A stretch of 64,000 bases of DNA, taken from contig JAUJPP010000005.1 in the NCBI GenBank assembly GCA_030562195.1, positions 40,101,106 through 40,165,105 on the forward strand. The letters are read 5' to 3'. Source of the DNA: Nipponacmea schrenckii. Its lineage: Eukaryota > Mollusca > Gastropoda > Lottiidae. The notes below the pieces were generated by a model. It saw nothing but the letters and a program-made list of their open reading frames with translations, did no database searches and was not told the origin of the DNA. This document shows positions 36,173 through 47,530 of this stretch, in pieces. The position numbers and the translations under genes are program-made. Position 1 is the stretch's first letter, and every line of letters begins with the position of its first letter.

Positions 36173-38415
36173 AATGTAAGAGTAAGCTATCTGGCACACT
36201 TGATGGGTCTTATATTGTCCCTGTCAGAATCCACTTTAATCAGATTATTTCACTCTGTCTCAAAACCATCTAAGTCAAACTTTTTCAACAATGACTAGAG
36301 GCTAAAATGCATGTTATCGACCCATTTAAAAGGAAAATGCGCCATTCTGGAGACATACAGTGCATGCATTTCGTTTTCTCGACATCAAAGTCACACTTTT
36401 GACGTCTTCCGTGGCTTATATAATAAATTACGTCTGCTCTCTCAAACTAAAAGGCTGTGACCATATTTGGAGTTGTTATTTACATGTATTTATTTTAATA
36501 CCAATGTCACGGAATGTTGGTCCATCAACTTTTTGATAAAAAACCAAACTAAAGGAGAAACATGCCCCACGGCAATGTTTAGCGGCAGAAATTAGACGAT
36601 TGTAACTATATCCAGCCACATGGCTTCCGGCTACAGTAAAAATAGGCCAATATTCATTCATAAAAAGAAATAACATAAATAAAGATAAATATTGTTAACA
36701 TTCTTTCGTTGTAGAATATTATTTATAAAGTCAAACCAGGCTTGAATTGTTTATTGTTTTTTTACAAAAATTTTATTTGAATAATTCATTCATACTAAAC
36801 CAAAACACAAATAAAATTATTTTTAAATTCCAGGTTTTGACCCGTGATCTGTTTTTGTTTTAATGTGTATAAACTAGTGTTTATTTGAATCTATACATAT
36901 ATAATCAAAATGTAGCTGAATGAAAAGTGGCCTTTGATGCTAATTGTATCAATCTTCCTTTTTCGCGCCATATTTTAGGCTAATTTCAGCTTTTCAGTTG
37001 GGATGTTGCTATTGTTTTGATAGCCAGTTAAAACACTATTAAAACCTAATGGTTCTCACGAAGGCTACATTGGAATATGGAAAAGTTTTCTTGCAATTAC
37101 AGGACAGAATATCCTTGTTGCTAGAGTATGTAATTTTACTATGTTGAGAGTCTGCATCAAAGATTGTTTTTGGCCTTGTTATTGAATCTATCCAATGGTG
37201 TTTGCAATGACGTCATAATCTTGTACTTTTGTTAATTCAGACGTCGGGCAATTAATGTAAAGGTTGCATATAGAAAGAAATATGCAATAAGTGTCTCTGA
37301 TTTACATCAAAGGATATAGAACTCTTCAAATTCCCTCTTAACCATTGCTGCGCTAGTTTGCACCGACATGGAACTCCGGCACGTGTGTAGTAACGTGTTT
37401 TGTGTTTTGTACGCACCACCGGAAGCAAATTAACTCAAGTACAGTAGTTGTCTTTGTGTAGAAACAGACGAAGATCACGTTAATTGGCTGGGAATGGTTA
37501 ATTACTCTTAGTGCAACATCACGACCCTTTTCAAAATTACGTAATTGTAACACATAGTTGGCCAATGCTAAGTATATTGTATTCATTGTGTAGTGTAATG
37601 AACGAAGTGTGGTAATTATGTTATTAATTATGAAATACTAATTGATCATAATTTACTTCATGAAATAGAACTGTGAACTCGGTTCAAATAGGGTAACGGT
37701 ATATTACAGAATTGTTATAATTCACCTGAAATTCAACATAATATACATGTATAAATTTCTTGAAGACTTCATGTTGTAAACATTCTGCATTGTATATGGT
37801 CGCCCTGGATCTGGTTGCTCAGGAACCAGTGTCAGTTCACCCTTGGGTTCGTTTTCTCCATGTTCGTTCTGGCACGGAATCGATCACCTGGGTAAATTTG
37901 CTCTATGGCATACTGAGGAGATCATTAAAACTTCTATAAAATTGTGTCCAGTTTTTGAGATTATTGACGTATACTAGTACTCACTACTTCCTTTTCTACC
38001 AACTTGAACCAGTGTCATTTAGCCGCTTAGTATGCAAACTACAACGAGGTCAAACACCTTTGATTGTTACTAAATTTTATAGGGTCAATACACTCGGTAG
38101 CAGCTTGTGTTTTGACAGAAGTAATTCTGAAATCTATTCACCGTAATGCCCTAGTCAATACGGTATTTTTACTGCTATTGTATATTGTTGGTATTGTGTA
38201 TAAATCGTGGTGGGGGTGTACCCAACAGTTTTTACCTTAACACTGTTACAATTCAATCTATTTTCAGTCACGTTTGCCACCCCCCGTTACCTCGACGTGT
38301 CGTTGGCGGAGAAAAACCAAGGTCTTATAATAGAACCCTGCAGCATTAGTGATATCAATGTTTCTTTCTTGGCGAGATAAAAATTGACCTTGCAGTATTA
38401 TGAACTGTTAATGAA
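36173..38415. other. Non-genic stretch
   Basis: No gene recognised. Contains a TGACGTCA octamer at 37208-37215 and chance frames up to 77 codons. Confidence 0.5.
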
Positions 38416-38580
38416 CACACAAGAAGACTGAAATGAACTGAGATAAATGGAGTTTTACGTCCTACCAAGAAAACATAAATGAAATGAGATAAATGGAGTT
38501 TTACGTCTTACCAAGAAGACCGAAATGAAATGAGATAAATGGAGTTTTACGTCCTACCGAGAAGACTGAAAAGCACATCC
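38416..38580 (-). repeat. 46-bp tandem array made of SINE-A tails
   Basis: The word ATAAATGGAGTTTTACGTCC recurs at exactly 46-base spacing (GGAG at 38449, 38495 and 38541), each with ACCAAGAAGAC/ACCGAGAAGAC and GAAATGAAATGAG. A partial unit lies on the left. Each unit is the 3' end of SINE-A in minus orientation joined to a short AAGAC segment. The regular period means amplification as a minisatellite, not three independent insertions. Confidence 0.88.
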
Positions 38581-39302
38581 TAAAGCACCAGATACTGGTT
38601 GGGTTCCTTACTTTCTACCAATTATATTACTTTTTTTATCCTATTTCCGATCATAACCTGTTTCAGTGACACTCCGGTTTTCTTTCTATAGTCTGTAATG
38701 TACTAACAAAAACTGCCGCCTACTGGCATTCGTCGCTGTTTAATTGATGTCCATTTTCTAGACCAATATTTGTTATGTGAATTTTAATACAATTCTAATT
38801 TATAATTTCTATGCCTTTCCATTTTTCATTCAGGAATAAATGACATTTCTATTTTCTTCGTATACCACAGTACTTGATTGTTTCGTTCCATGACATGTCA
38901 ATAATGATTAAACTATGTATATAAAAATACATCTATCTTAAAATTATGAATAGATTACAATCGATTCTGTCACTTTGAGTGCACTTGGGTGTTTTTAGCA
39001 ATTTATAGTTTATTAATACAATGGTATTGATAAAACTGTATTCGGTACTCAAAGGTTACTATTCTGTTCACCATTTGTTAACCGAAGAATAGAAATAAGG
39101 ATATTTATTGTAGGTTTAAGCAGTCTCTTAGTTTAACTGATTTCTTCCCAATTTGATATAATAGGCTTATTATTCAATTTTCATTCCGAATTTTTTTTAA
39201 AACTCATGACGTAACAGTAAAAATCCAGAGTCCGGGTCTATACCATTGTGTCAGATGCCGGATTAGCATAAGCCCCGGCTTGTTTTCGAAACTTTAGTTA
39301 TT
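38581..39302. other. Non-genic stretch
   Basis: A+T-rich, nothing recognisable. Confidence 0.5.
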
Positions 39303-39425
39303 TCCGCTGTGCTGCTGTCCCGGCAAAATTTTCCTCATTACACTTTGCATGGCCTTGTCCTTCTTCATTAGCCGATTACTTGCAGAAGAGTAGGACATAA
39401 AACTCCATTCATTTCATTTCCATCT
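39303..39425 (+). mobile_element. SINE-A 3' third
   Basis: CTGCTGTCCCGGCAAAATTT, TCCTCATTACACTTTGCATG, GCCTTGTCCTTCTTCATTAG, GCAGAAGAGTAGGACATAAA, ACTCCATTCATTTCATTT, in plus orientation. The AAGGTG before GCAGAA is altered. Confidence 0.88.
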
Positions 39426-39477
39426 TCTACTTCCTTCTGTTTCGATAATGTCACACTGTACCATGTTAATGTTAAAC

Positions 39478-39510
39478 TTGAGTAGGACGTAAATCTCCAC
39501 TTGATTGTAC
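39478..39510 (+). mobile_element. SINE-A tail scrap
   Basis: GAGTAGGACGTAAATCTCCA followed by CTTGATTG, just downstream of the longer copy. Possibly a duplicated tail of it. Confidence 0.55.
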
Positions 39511-40779
39511 TTTTAAAATCATCCTCAGTTCTCCTGTACCTGGTCGAAACTGATTCGATCATCGTACTTCAGAACAATGCCCTTTTTTACAGTTTAATTA
39601 ATTAGTGCGCAGTTGTATTTTATCATACTTAAGTTTTGCCTAAGGCGTAGTAATCTGTTCTGAGGTCTTTATACTGGTTTAGTCTGGTACTATTCTTAGC
39701 TTAATTGTTGCTATTTTAAACTCGGGTTGGTCGGCGTGTTGAAGTATTCTAGAAGGTGGAAATTGCGACATTTTATTCTGTATGTGGAGGAATCAGGTGA
39801 CATCCCGCGGTGATTTATCAATCAATCAATACAGCCAATAATTTATAACCTACATCGACATTACTTGGTATAAGATTATTGTCCATCACGTAGCACGTGG
39901 GATGTTACTCGTGGTTAACAGATAGTCTATCCTGAATGATACGCTAGTGCTCCTCAACCGATTCAACTTTACGGAATCTGCCGAGAATTACCGAATGTCT
40001 TGTTAAAGTGCGAATAGTCGATGCGGAATCAATCTTATGAAAATACTAATCTATACGTATCGAGTTGGTGACCTCGCTTGTTATTGAACCTACCGAAAAG
40101 TACATTTTATTAATCCATTTATTGAAAACGAAAGGTTCATATTAAAGTTAACTTAGAATTATGATGAACTGCGGCCTTATTCTCCAAAATTTAAAATAAA
40201 ATACAGGTTTAAAGAAATACAGCTAAATGATTTGATACTAATACTAAATTAAAAATCAATTTTATTTATTGACCAATTCGATGACCGTAACAATTTACAA
40301 GGAGAAAAATAAACTGATGAAAAGTATTGAATATTTCCTCAAATAACAGTTTTGTTTTCCTAAAAAAGGAAATAAGTTGACGTATAACTGTATGTATGTA
40401 TAACGTACTGTTACCTGTATGACGTCATAGATATTGATTTAATTGGTTTAATTTACCAGGTGTTGAAATTTAAGTCTCTATTTTCCTGTTAAAGTCATTC
40501 ACAATTCTATTTATATATTTATTTGTGTAAATAACCTTATTAAATACCCATAAGCTACGAAACGGTTTTTGCCTTGACGTCAAATTTCCAGATGATCACA
40601 TGATTCCGGCAGTTTAGAGACACCACGTCAAGGGACTGACATACGCCATTACATCCAGAAGAACGGGAAATTGTTTTTAATTAATGGAAGACAATTTTAA
40701 ACGTTCGTGTCCTGTTCATTTCCTGTTAAACATCCAATGAGGCATTGTGTTCCATCCATATCCATGAGCACAAAGCAAC
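39511..40779. other. Non-genic stretch
   Basis: No gene recognised. TGACGTCA octamers lie at 40420-40427 and 40575-40582. Confidence 0.5.
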
Positions 40780-40930
40780 GAGGCATTTTACTTCTCTACT
40801 GCACCTTATTAGTTTAATGAGAGAAGGGCAACATCATGCAGTTTGTAACGAGGGGAATTGTTACCAGGACAATGACATCAGCATACATGCTTTTGATTTT
40901 CACACGTCAAGTAATCCTTGAAGTGCACTA
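40780..40930 (-). mobile_element. SINE-A 3' half, diverged
   Basis: TTTTACTTCTCTACTGCACC, TTATTAGTTTAATGAGAGAA, GGGCAACATCATGCAGTTTG, TAACGAGGGGAATTGTTACC and AGGACAATGACATCAGC follow SINE-A order, with substitutions throughout. Confidence 0.8.
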
Positions 40931-43602
40931 GATAAGATAACCAAAAGTCAAGATGGCGGTCAATTAGAACTGGTAGCAGACGAGAAGTTGTCAAGAGATA
41001 ATTGGTAATTCAAATCGAGGGTGAACGTCCTCTTCTCGTCTTGTCAGCAAACAGGTCCTAATTGCATGCCCCAGACGTGACGTCATCAACAAGTCTCAAG
41101 ACGATGGTTTTAATTAAAGAAGTGTGAAGGAGACATTCATCTTGGCCGAGATTTGAAGATCAAATCACTGTATAATGAAATCGTGTGTATCAACACGTTT
41201 TCATTGTAAAAGAACGATTTGACTTTCTGTGTCCTATCTCTAAGTCTCAGACCGGTGGCAGAAATATGTCAGATGTGAAACATATACAACGGCCTTATTA
41301 TTCTTGGAAACGTAACTTGGGATAATTTTACTGTTCTAGTCATCTGATTAGTCAATAACTCAACTTGATTTCAAATTTAGTTTCGTTATCCAATCTGATT
41401 ACTGTATTTCTTACATTCTAGGTTTTATCAAAGTTACGTTCTGAAGAATAACTCGCCAGACACAATAAAGTTTAATCAAGTTTAAAATTCCCCCGTCACT
41501 CACAGAAGAAGGACGAAGAATCTTTACAAAGCAGAAGACACGGAAGGCGCCAAAGAAGCAAATTTCTCCACACTTAACGTCTGCGATTTGGATTTTCTTT
41601 TTTTATGTCGAAGCAGACACTATACCTACCAAAAAAAACATGTTCTTATAACGCAACGTCATTATTTTCTGTATTGCCTTTGACCGGAAATGGTGTAACA
41701 TGTTTTCAAGGACTTATAGACACGAGTAGGAGGTTATGTTCAAAGCTTTTAGCCATGTCTTGTCGTCAACATGATCCTTACTGTTACTGGAATGAATAGT
41801 TGCTAATTATCGACCGACGGCTCATCTTGTTTCAGAATCTCGCCATTAGAATTGTGTTGATTGTTTATTGTTAGCTAACTGTATCTGTTTTCAAAAGTAA
41901 TCGCCTATAGGCAGTCATACTGCCGACATTTGGTATTTTATTGAAGAACTTCCCTCCTTTACTGATTCAATTACCCTATTTTCTCCTTATATGGCAATAA
42001 AAATAGCATCAGAAACAACATAACTGTAACATAAATCAAAACAAGGCAGAATTCCTAAACTGTTCCTGGTATTTGTTCTTGTTTTGGAAGAGATATCGCA
42101 ATACAATAGGCGAGATCATTCACGTGCTAAGACAAGAGTACCACAGTCGAAACGTCGCATTAAAAACAATAAAGGTATACATAGGGAAATGATATATACA
42201 CAAATTATCAAATAAGATTGCTAACTAAGCAGTCCTATATGACCTTTAACGATATACGTCCACCTCTATCAATATACAATAGACAATAATACAGAATGTA
42301 ATCTGTATAAATATATAAATAATAACAGTATTGATCAGGAAAGAATGTTATTATTTTTACTGTGAGATACAATACAACTACCCCAGTCTGACCGCCAGTT
42401 TGTTGATTTGTTTACAACTTCGGCCACTGACCTCACATTGTGTATTTTAGTCCGAGATACTCCGTGTTTACCTGTTACAGTCTGGAGTAGGGTTACTCAA
42501 ACAATCGAGGACAAAATACAGACATAACTCAAGCTACTTTAAAATTATCAGCCGGAGGGGGGGGGGCTGGGTAGGAAAGGTTGTCATAAAAAAGCATTCA
42601 GACCTGTGTGTGCATTCCTGTAGCCTCAGTTTATTTCAAAATTGGGATGACTGGACATTTTTCTGGGCTTTCTAAAGGCTGAGATCAAGTTGACTAAATA
42701 CGTACAATATAGACATAACTGAAGATCTGAAATCATTTGCTTATAAGTATGTGTCTGATTATCTGAGTCTAGGGATTCGGGGGTAGGTGACTGAGTGGTT
42801 GTTAGATGACAACATTAGCTTCTAGTGGATGCTGACTATGTTTGTGATTAATAGTTATAATAGTTGATGATTGGTCTTGATCTAATTTGATGATTCTATG
42901 TAATTGGATCGATAGTTGAAAAGATATACGGACAGATCTATGGTCGGAATACATCTGTTTATTTGCGTCTAGAGACGGGATTTAGCCTTGAGGTTGAAGT
43001 AAACAAACGAAGTGTTGCCAAGTTAGAGAACCAATAAACATTGGCTAGGTATGAAAAGGGTTGTACAGTACATTAGCCTAGTCTTCGGTTCATCAGCACT
43101 CGACAATATGCCACTAGCGAATGCCAGACGTTCTGAAGCCATAACAAATCCAGACGATTTTTGTACTTCCGGTTTGTTCAACTGAATGATTCGGAAATAA
43201 CATTCACCCAAAACAATGCTATTTTAGGAGGGGGTAGAGCTTGATTTTATTTGAAAGTTTTTGTCATATTGAACTTTGTCCAGTATTCAAACAGACAGAC
43301 CGAAAACCCATTCAATTTTAGGTCCAGATTTGTCTATATAGCTGCATTACCTGTTTTTAGACAAGTGGTATATTTGCCCTTGAGAAAAGCCCATGAGGTT
43401 TTATGTCAGAAACACTTTTAGCTGAAGATAATAGAATCTGAATTGTTTTCAGTTAAAACGTTCCAATCAGATTTTCTTCAAATTATTCAAATCTGATTGG
43501 CATGAGTTTTTCTTGGATCTGATATTGTTTAGAGTCAAACAAGGAACTAATGTATATCAACAAAACAAATTCTTATGGGTTACAATTACTAACTTTATTT
43601 CA
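40931..43602. other. Non-genic stretch
   Basis: No gene recognised over 2.7 kb. It holds a TGACGTCA octamer at 41078-41085 and a G10 run at 42557-42566. A 64-codon plus frame (41605-41799) has several Cys but no recognisable motif. Confidence 0.5.
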
Positions 43603-43636
43603 GCGACGTTTCAACCAGCATTCTCTGGTCTTTATC
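43603..43636 (-). ncRNA. Hairpin-plus-GAAAC motif, best copy
   Basis: On the minus strand: GATAAAG, ACCAG, loop AGAATG, CTGGT, TGAAACGTCGC. The five-base stem is perfect. It aligns base for base with 28075-28108. The motif class is familiar from Penelope-like element ends, some of which carry hammerhead ribozymes. No cleavage activity can be claimed from sequence alone, since the core deviates from CTGATGA. Confidence 0.45.
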
Positions 43637-43775
43637 AAGCAATGAAAGTAATGTATATATTAAAATATGATATAATAGAAGGATGACAATTGAGGTGTTT
43701 GATGTAACTTACAATTCATATTTTCTGAATTACCATCACCATTACAAGGTGTTCTTGTTTCGTCAACTGGAAAAT
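43637..43775. other. Short spacer
   Basis: Nothing recognisable. Confidence 0.4.
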
Positions 43776-43843
43776 GTGAATGGAGTTTTGCGTCCTATTC
43801 TTCTACACCTCATGGGCTTATGAAGACTGAACTTTTAATATAA
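43776..43843 (-). repeat. SINE-A tail array, unit 1
   Basis: GAATGGAGTTTTGCGTCCTA, TTCTTCTACACCTCATGGGC, TTATGAAGACTGAACTTTTA, ATATAA. The non-SINE ending GAACTTTTAA is shared with unit 2 at 44190-44257, which shows they are copies of one array unit. Confidence 0.8.
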
Positions 43844-44178
43844 TTCTAACCTGAAGGTCCCGGGTTCAATCCCGGCAAAGGCCGAGATTAACCTTCGGAT
43901 TTTTCAGCCCGGTTTCCCCTTGTCAGTGATGCAGGTCGGAGGGACTGACATGGAAAAAGCGTCTAGTCGTTCGGATGGGACAATAAACCGAGGCCCCGTG
44001 TGCTACAGGCTGTGCACGTTAAAGATCCCTCGACAGTTGGAAATCGAAAAAGAGCAGGCTAATGCCGCTGTCCTGGCAAAATTTCCCTCATAGCACACTG
44101 CATGGCGTTGCCCGTCTTCGTTAGCCCATAAGGTGCAGAAAAGTAGGACGTAAAACTCCATTCATTTCATTTATTTCA
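43844..44178 (+). mobile_element. SINE-A insertion, 5' truncated, in the tail array
   Basis: Plus orientation. After TTCT it starts in the tRNA-like head at AACCTGAAGGTCCCGGGTTC, with an intact B box (GGGTTCAATCCC); the A box is missing. The body includes CGGTTTCCCCTTGTCAGTGA, TGCAGGTCGGAGGGACTGAC, ATGGAAAAAGCGTC, CAATAAACCGAGGCCCCGTG, GACAGTTGGAAATCGAAAAA, GCCGCTGTCCTGGC, and the tail GTAGGACGTAAAACTCCATT with CATTT repeats. TTTTAATATAA occurs on both sides (43833-43843 and 44179-44189), an 11-bp target duplication. It is close to consensus, so probably young. Confidence 0.92.
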
Positions 44179-44189
44179 TTTTAATATAA

Positions 44190-44257
44190 ATCAAATGAAT
44201 GGAGTTTTACGTCCTATTTTTCTACACCTCATGAGCTAATGAAGACAGAACTTTTAA
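44190..44257 (-). repeat. SINE-A tail array, unit 2
   Basis: CAAATGAATGGAGTTTTACG, TCCTATTTTTCTACACCTCA, TGAGCTAATGAAGACAGAAC, TTTTAA. With the two insertions removed, unit 1 and unit 2 are about 73 bp apart, and unit 2 and unit 3 about 76 bp. Confidence 0.8.
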
Positions 44258-44716
44258 AGAGGCCCAGGCTTGATTTTTAGGGGTCGTTTTGGGCCTTTGT
44301 TACATTTAAACAGTCCTCAGAAATACTCAAGCTCTAAGAAAATCGCAAAATACCTTGAAATATACCTCAAACAAAAAATTTCACTTTTCATTTTTTTTCC
44401 GTGCTGTACGCGGCTGGTCTCCAGTCAGTCTGAAAATTGTGTGTCCTGTTGACAAAGTCTACAATTGAAAAATGCGTTGTAGTCTGTTTATATAGATGAC
44501 CGCTATTGCACGACGGTAAGGATAACTCTTTGATTATCAAGACGAACCGTTTTCCAATATGGCGGGACGTTCGTAATTTCTTAGGACATTATGATTTTTC
44601 AAACACGGATAATTATGGATACACATGGATTTGAAGGCTCAAATTTCAAAGGTAAGCTCTGTAGACTATTTCTGATTAGCTAATGATTGTCCGAAGCAAA
44701 TAAAGCCTGGGCCCCT
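44258..44716. mobile_element. TTAA-flanked MITE with 14-bp inverted ends
   Basis: The left end AGAGGCCCAGGCTT (44258-44271) and right end AAGCCTGGGCCCCT (44703-44716) are inverted repeats with one mismatch. TTAA flanks both sides (44254-44257 and 44717-44720). The element is 459 bp with no transposase. TTAA target duplication is characteristic of the piggyBac superfamily; assignment to it is inference. Removing the element restores GAACTTTTAATATAATTC, which matches the uninterrupted unit 1. Confidence 0.85.
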
Positions 44717-44720
44717 TTAA

Positions 44721-44790
44721 TATAATTCAAATATAATATGGAGTTTTTCGTCCTATTCTTCTGCACCTTATGGGCTATTGAATATCTGGA
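44721..44790 (-). repeat. SINE-A tail array, unit 3
   Basis: TATAATTCAAATATAATATG, GAGTTTTTCGTCCTATTCTT, CTGCACCTTATGGGCTATTG. Third unit of the interrupted array. Confidence 0.75.
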
Positions 44791-44844
44791 AATGAACATA
44801 TTTGAAAATATTGCATCATTGCCTCCTGTGTATGCTCATGTCCC

Positions 44845-44895
44845 ATCTTCGTTAGTTCTATCATTTGCAGAAAGGTAGGACATAGAAATTCAGAA
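44845..44895 (+). mobile_element. SINE-A tail fragment, diverged
   Basis: CATCTTCGTTAGTTCTATCA, TTTGCAGAAAGGTAGGACAT, AGAAATTC; plus orientation, many substitutions. Confidence 0.6.
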
Positions 44896-45264
44896 AATGA
44901 GCACCGAGTATTGATTTAAAGACAATAGAAAGTGAAAGTCCGCAACCGTCCTGACAAAAATCAGGCTGCAAGTGCAGAACACAAGGACAGACAACTCAAT
45001 TTATTGTCATTTTATATCACTAAGGGAACTTAAGGCGAATCATCTCAAAAATAATTATTGATTAAAGATTTAAAAATAACAGAAATAAATAGAAAACGAG
45101 GGTCACGCCGAGGTAACGACCTTGTAATACAATGCCTAGCATTGTGTTATTTATCTGATTATATTATCATATACTATAATATATAGTTTGATATTAACAC
45201 TCATATGGTGTGGTCATTACTTGTCTTTATTGATCACAAATAAATAACAACTTGTTTGTTATAA
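44896..45264. other. Non-genic stretch
   Basis: A+T-rich, nothing recognisable. Confidence 0.5.
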
Positions 45265-45685
45265 ACAGGGGCACGGAATGGTCGGAATGCCACTCCATTG
45301 GTTGGAATGATTCCATTCTCTTCCAACATCAGGGGCGTGGGTGTTCTGAATGATTTCATTCCCTTCCAACATCGGGGGCGTGGGTGGTCTGAATGATTCC
45401 ATTCCCTTCCAACATCAGGGGCGTGGGTGGTCTGAATGAGTCCCTTCCCTCCCAACATCAGGTCTTGGGACGATTCTGGACGGTCCGAATGCTTCCCTCC
45501 CTTTAAACATCAGGAGCGTGGGACGGTCGAATCCCGATCCCCCTTCCCTTCCAACATTGGGGGCGCGGAATGTTCGGAATGCTCCTCTTCCAACATCAGG
45601 GGCGGGGTTGGTCGGAATGATTCGCTTCTCTTCCAACAACAGGGACGTGGGACGGTCGGAATATCAACGCGGTCGGAAGGCTCTG
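45265..45685. repeat. G+C-rich minisatellite of about 43 bp, 9 to 10 units
   Basis: The unit is GGTCTGAATGATTCCATTCC followed by CTTCCAACATCAGGGGCGTG and GGT. The centre is regular and the ends vary in length. Each unit has a GGGGCGTGG word. Mid-length open frames occur on both strands (45234-45799) and differ between strands, as expected of a repeat and not of a gene. Base composition is clearly unlike the surrounding A+T-rich DNA. Confidence 0.92.
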
Positions 45686-46099
45686 GGTGGAAACCATGCT
45701 CTTGCAGTTCATGAATCTAACTTGAAGACGACTGTATGACTTTATAGCGACTGGTTCGCCATTTTTCTCAAATTGATAAGTCGTAACTTTAATTTTCAAA
45801 CGTGCATAACTCTAGCACTCTGAATACATGATGACCTGTGAATGCTATTGCTTATTGGCCTTATTAAAATTCCCATTTCTGATACCAACGAATGACGAAT
45901 CTGTCCCTTTAACAGGCATATGTGTAATAAAAACCAAATTATTACTTAGTTCTTTCTCCCAATGGACAATAGTATATTATCATTCTCTAATATTGAGAAA
46001 TTAATTATTAATGTCAAGAATGGGAATCATTAAGTCCATTTCTAATAACTATTAAAATCTGTTTTCAATATTTTCAACTCAAGACTTAGAAGGAATTAG
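45686..46099. other. Non-genic stretch
   Basis: Nothing recognisable. Confidence 0.5.
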
Positions 46100-46372
46100 G
46101 GAAAGAAACATCCAACTATATTTTACAAGAATAACAACTTAAGTTCACAATTAAGGATCTTTGCTACCAGCTGGTCCTTGGACAAACCTCTTGACAATGA
46201 TCTTTCACGGAGTAACCGTTCAATTTACAGCTGGGCCGACTGGATGATCATCGAACTTTTCACACGCAGACCAAGATCTCAACCCGCAGCCACCCTTAGC
46301 TCAATAAATGCCGTCATGAAAAGAACCAATGCCCTAACCGACTATGTAATGCTGAAGAACCTTTCATAGGCC
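46100..46372 (-). mobile_element. SINE-B copy with tRNA-like head
   Basis: From the tail: AAAGAAACATCCAACTATAT, TTTACAAGAATAACAACTTA, AGTTCACAATTAAGGATC, TACCAGCTGGTCCTTGGACA, AACCTCTTGACAATGATCTT, TTTACAGCTGGGCCGACTGG, then a head with GACCAAGATCTCAACCCGCA (B box complement) and GCCCTAACCGACTATGTAAT (A box complement). Compared with the 63599 copy it is equally long and somewhat diverged. A 63-codon plus frame (46178-46369) is a by-product. Confidence 0.85.
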
Positions 46373-46884
46373 AATAAATATTTTCAAATGTACAGAATAA
46401 ATCGGTACATATTCTAATTTTAATGGACTGATATAAACACTAGCATGTATAACAGTAATTTATAAAAGTATTTATATACCTCCCACCCCAAAAAGTAATT
46501 AATTTATCTGCTATAAAACTTGTTTTGTCACTTTACTAACTATTAATAAATTTAAAAATAAACCAGTTCAACGACATTTCATTAATCTTACCCTCCCCCT
46601 CATACTAACTGTCTGACCCCAAATTATAGCTTGACATAAAAGGGCATAAACAATGGACGATTAATCGACAACAGAGGTACGACCGTACCAGCGTGCGGAT
46701 TTAAGTTTAAGTTGAGTCAACTGGAATAATGAAGAGAATTGATTTATTCAAGTTCATCAAACAGTCACACTTCGACCTAGCCGGATAAATCTAGCCTTGT
46801 CCGTTCCTTAGACGTGCAAAACGGATGTGATAACGTATCGCGCTACACCCGAGGTACGATGTCCACTACAATGCACGAAACGGT

Positions 46885-46973
46885 ATTATCGATACATTTG
46901 AAAATAGACATACGAGTAAACACACGAGGTCCGGACACACTTTACTTCTACTATTTTCAACGGTATCGATAAT
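46885..46973. repeat. 23-bp imperfect inverted repeat
   Basis: Arms ATTATCGATACATTTGAAAA(TAG) at 46885-46907 and, complementary, CTATTTTCAACGGTATCGAT(AAT) at 46951-46973, with two mismatches and a 43-base loop. Possibly a small foldback element. Confidence 0.65.
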
Positions 46974-47004
46974 CCAAGACCGTTTACCGTAACTCATCTA
47001 TTCT

Positions 47005-47060
47005 CATCGTAACTCCGGCCGAGATTAGAACACACGACCTTCATGCGTTCGACGTAACCA
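47005..47060 (-). mobile_element. Possible SINE-B head scrap
   Basis: GGCCGAGATTAGAACACACG resembles the B-box region of SINE-B (compare GATTGAGATTAGAACGCACG at 17205). Nothing else of the element is clear. Confidence 0.35.
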
Positions 47061-47404
47061 AGCAATCCAAGAGAAACAATAATCTGTAATTGCCCACAAT
47101 ATGTCGATGAAAGCCATTAATACCTGTTATAACTCTCCTTGAAATAACAAAACCACAATATTTATACTCTCCCCCACAAATCTCTCAAAATAACACCAGT
47201 CAATTTATAAACCATGGAAAATAAACCAGTTAATTCGTACCTTAATTGACGAGAACAAAAGCGATTCGTACCTAATTGAATGTGATTGAGACAGTTCGTG
47301 ACTATTTGTAGGATTAAGTCTTTATTTGTATTCCGTATATTTCTGGGTGCGGATGAACTTTAATACTATAATACCAAGCTTAACTTGTTATGACGGTCTC
47401 AAAC

Positions 47405-47530
47405 AAGCATTACCTAAGAGATAAGCGTTGCCAAAGAGACAAGCGTTGCCAAAGAGACAAGCGTTGCCAAAGAGACAAGTGTTGCCAAATAGACAAGCGT
47501 TGCCAAATAGTCAAGCGTTGTCAAAGAGAC
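47405..47530 (+). repeat. 18-bp tandem repeat, 7 units
   Basis: Unit AAGCGTTGCCAAAGAGAC, exactly seven 18-base units. The first is degenerate (AAGCATTACCTAAGAGAT) and the later ones have single changes. Confidence 0.92.

Larger units (their letters stand above)
46373..47404. other. Non-genic stretch
   Basis: No gene recognised. Holds the hairpin at 46885-46973 and a tRNA-like scrap at 47005-47060. Confidence 0.5.

Noticed and set aside
43603..43636. Calling a confirmed hammerhead ribozyme
   Set aside because: The fold is suggestive, but the invariant CTGATGA is not intact in the best-paired copies, so only a hammerhead-like motif is claimed.
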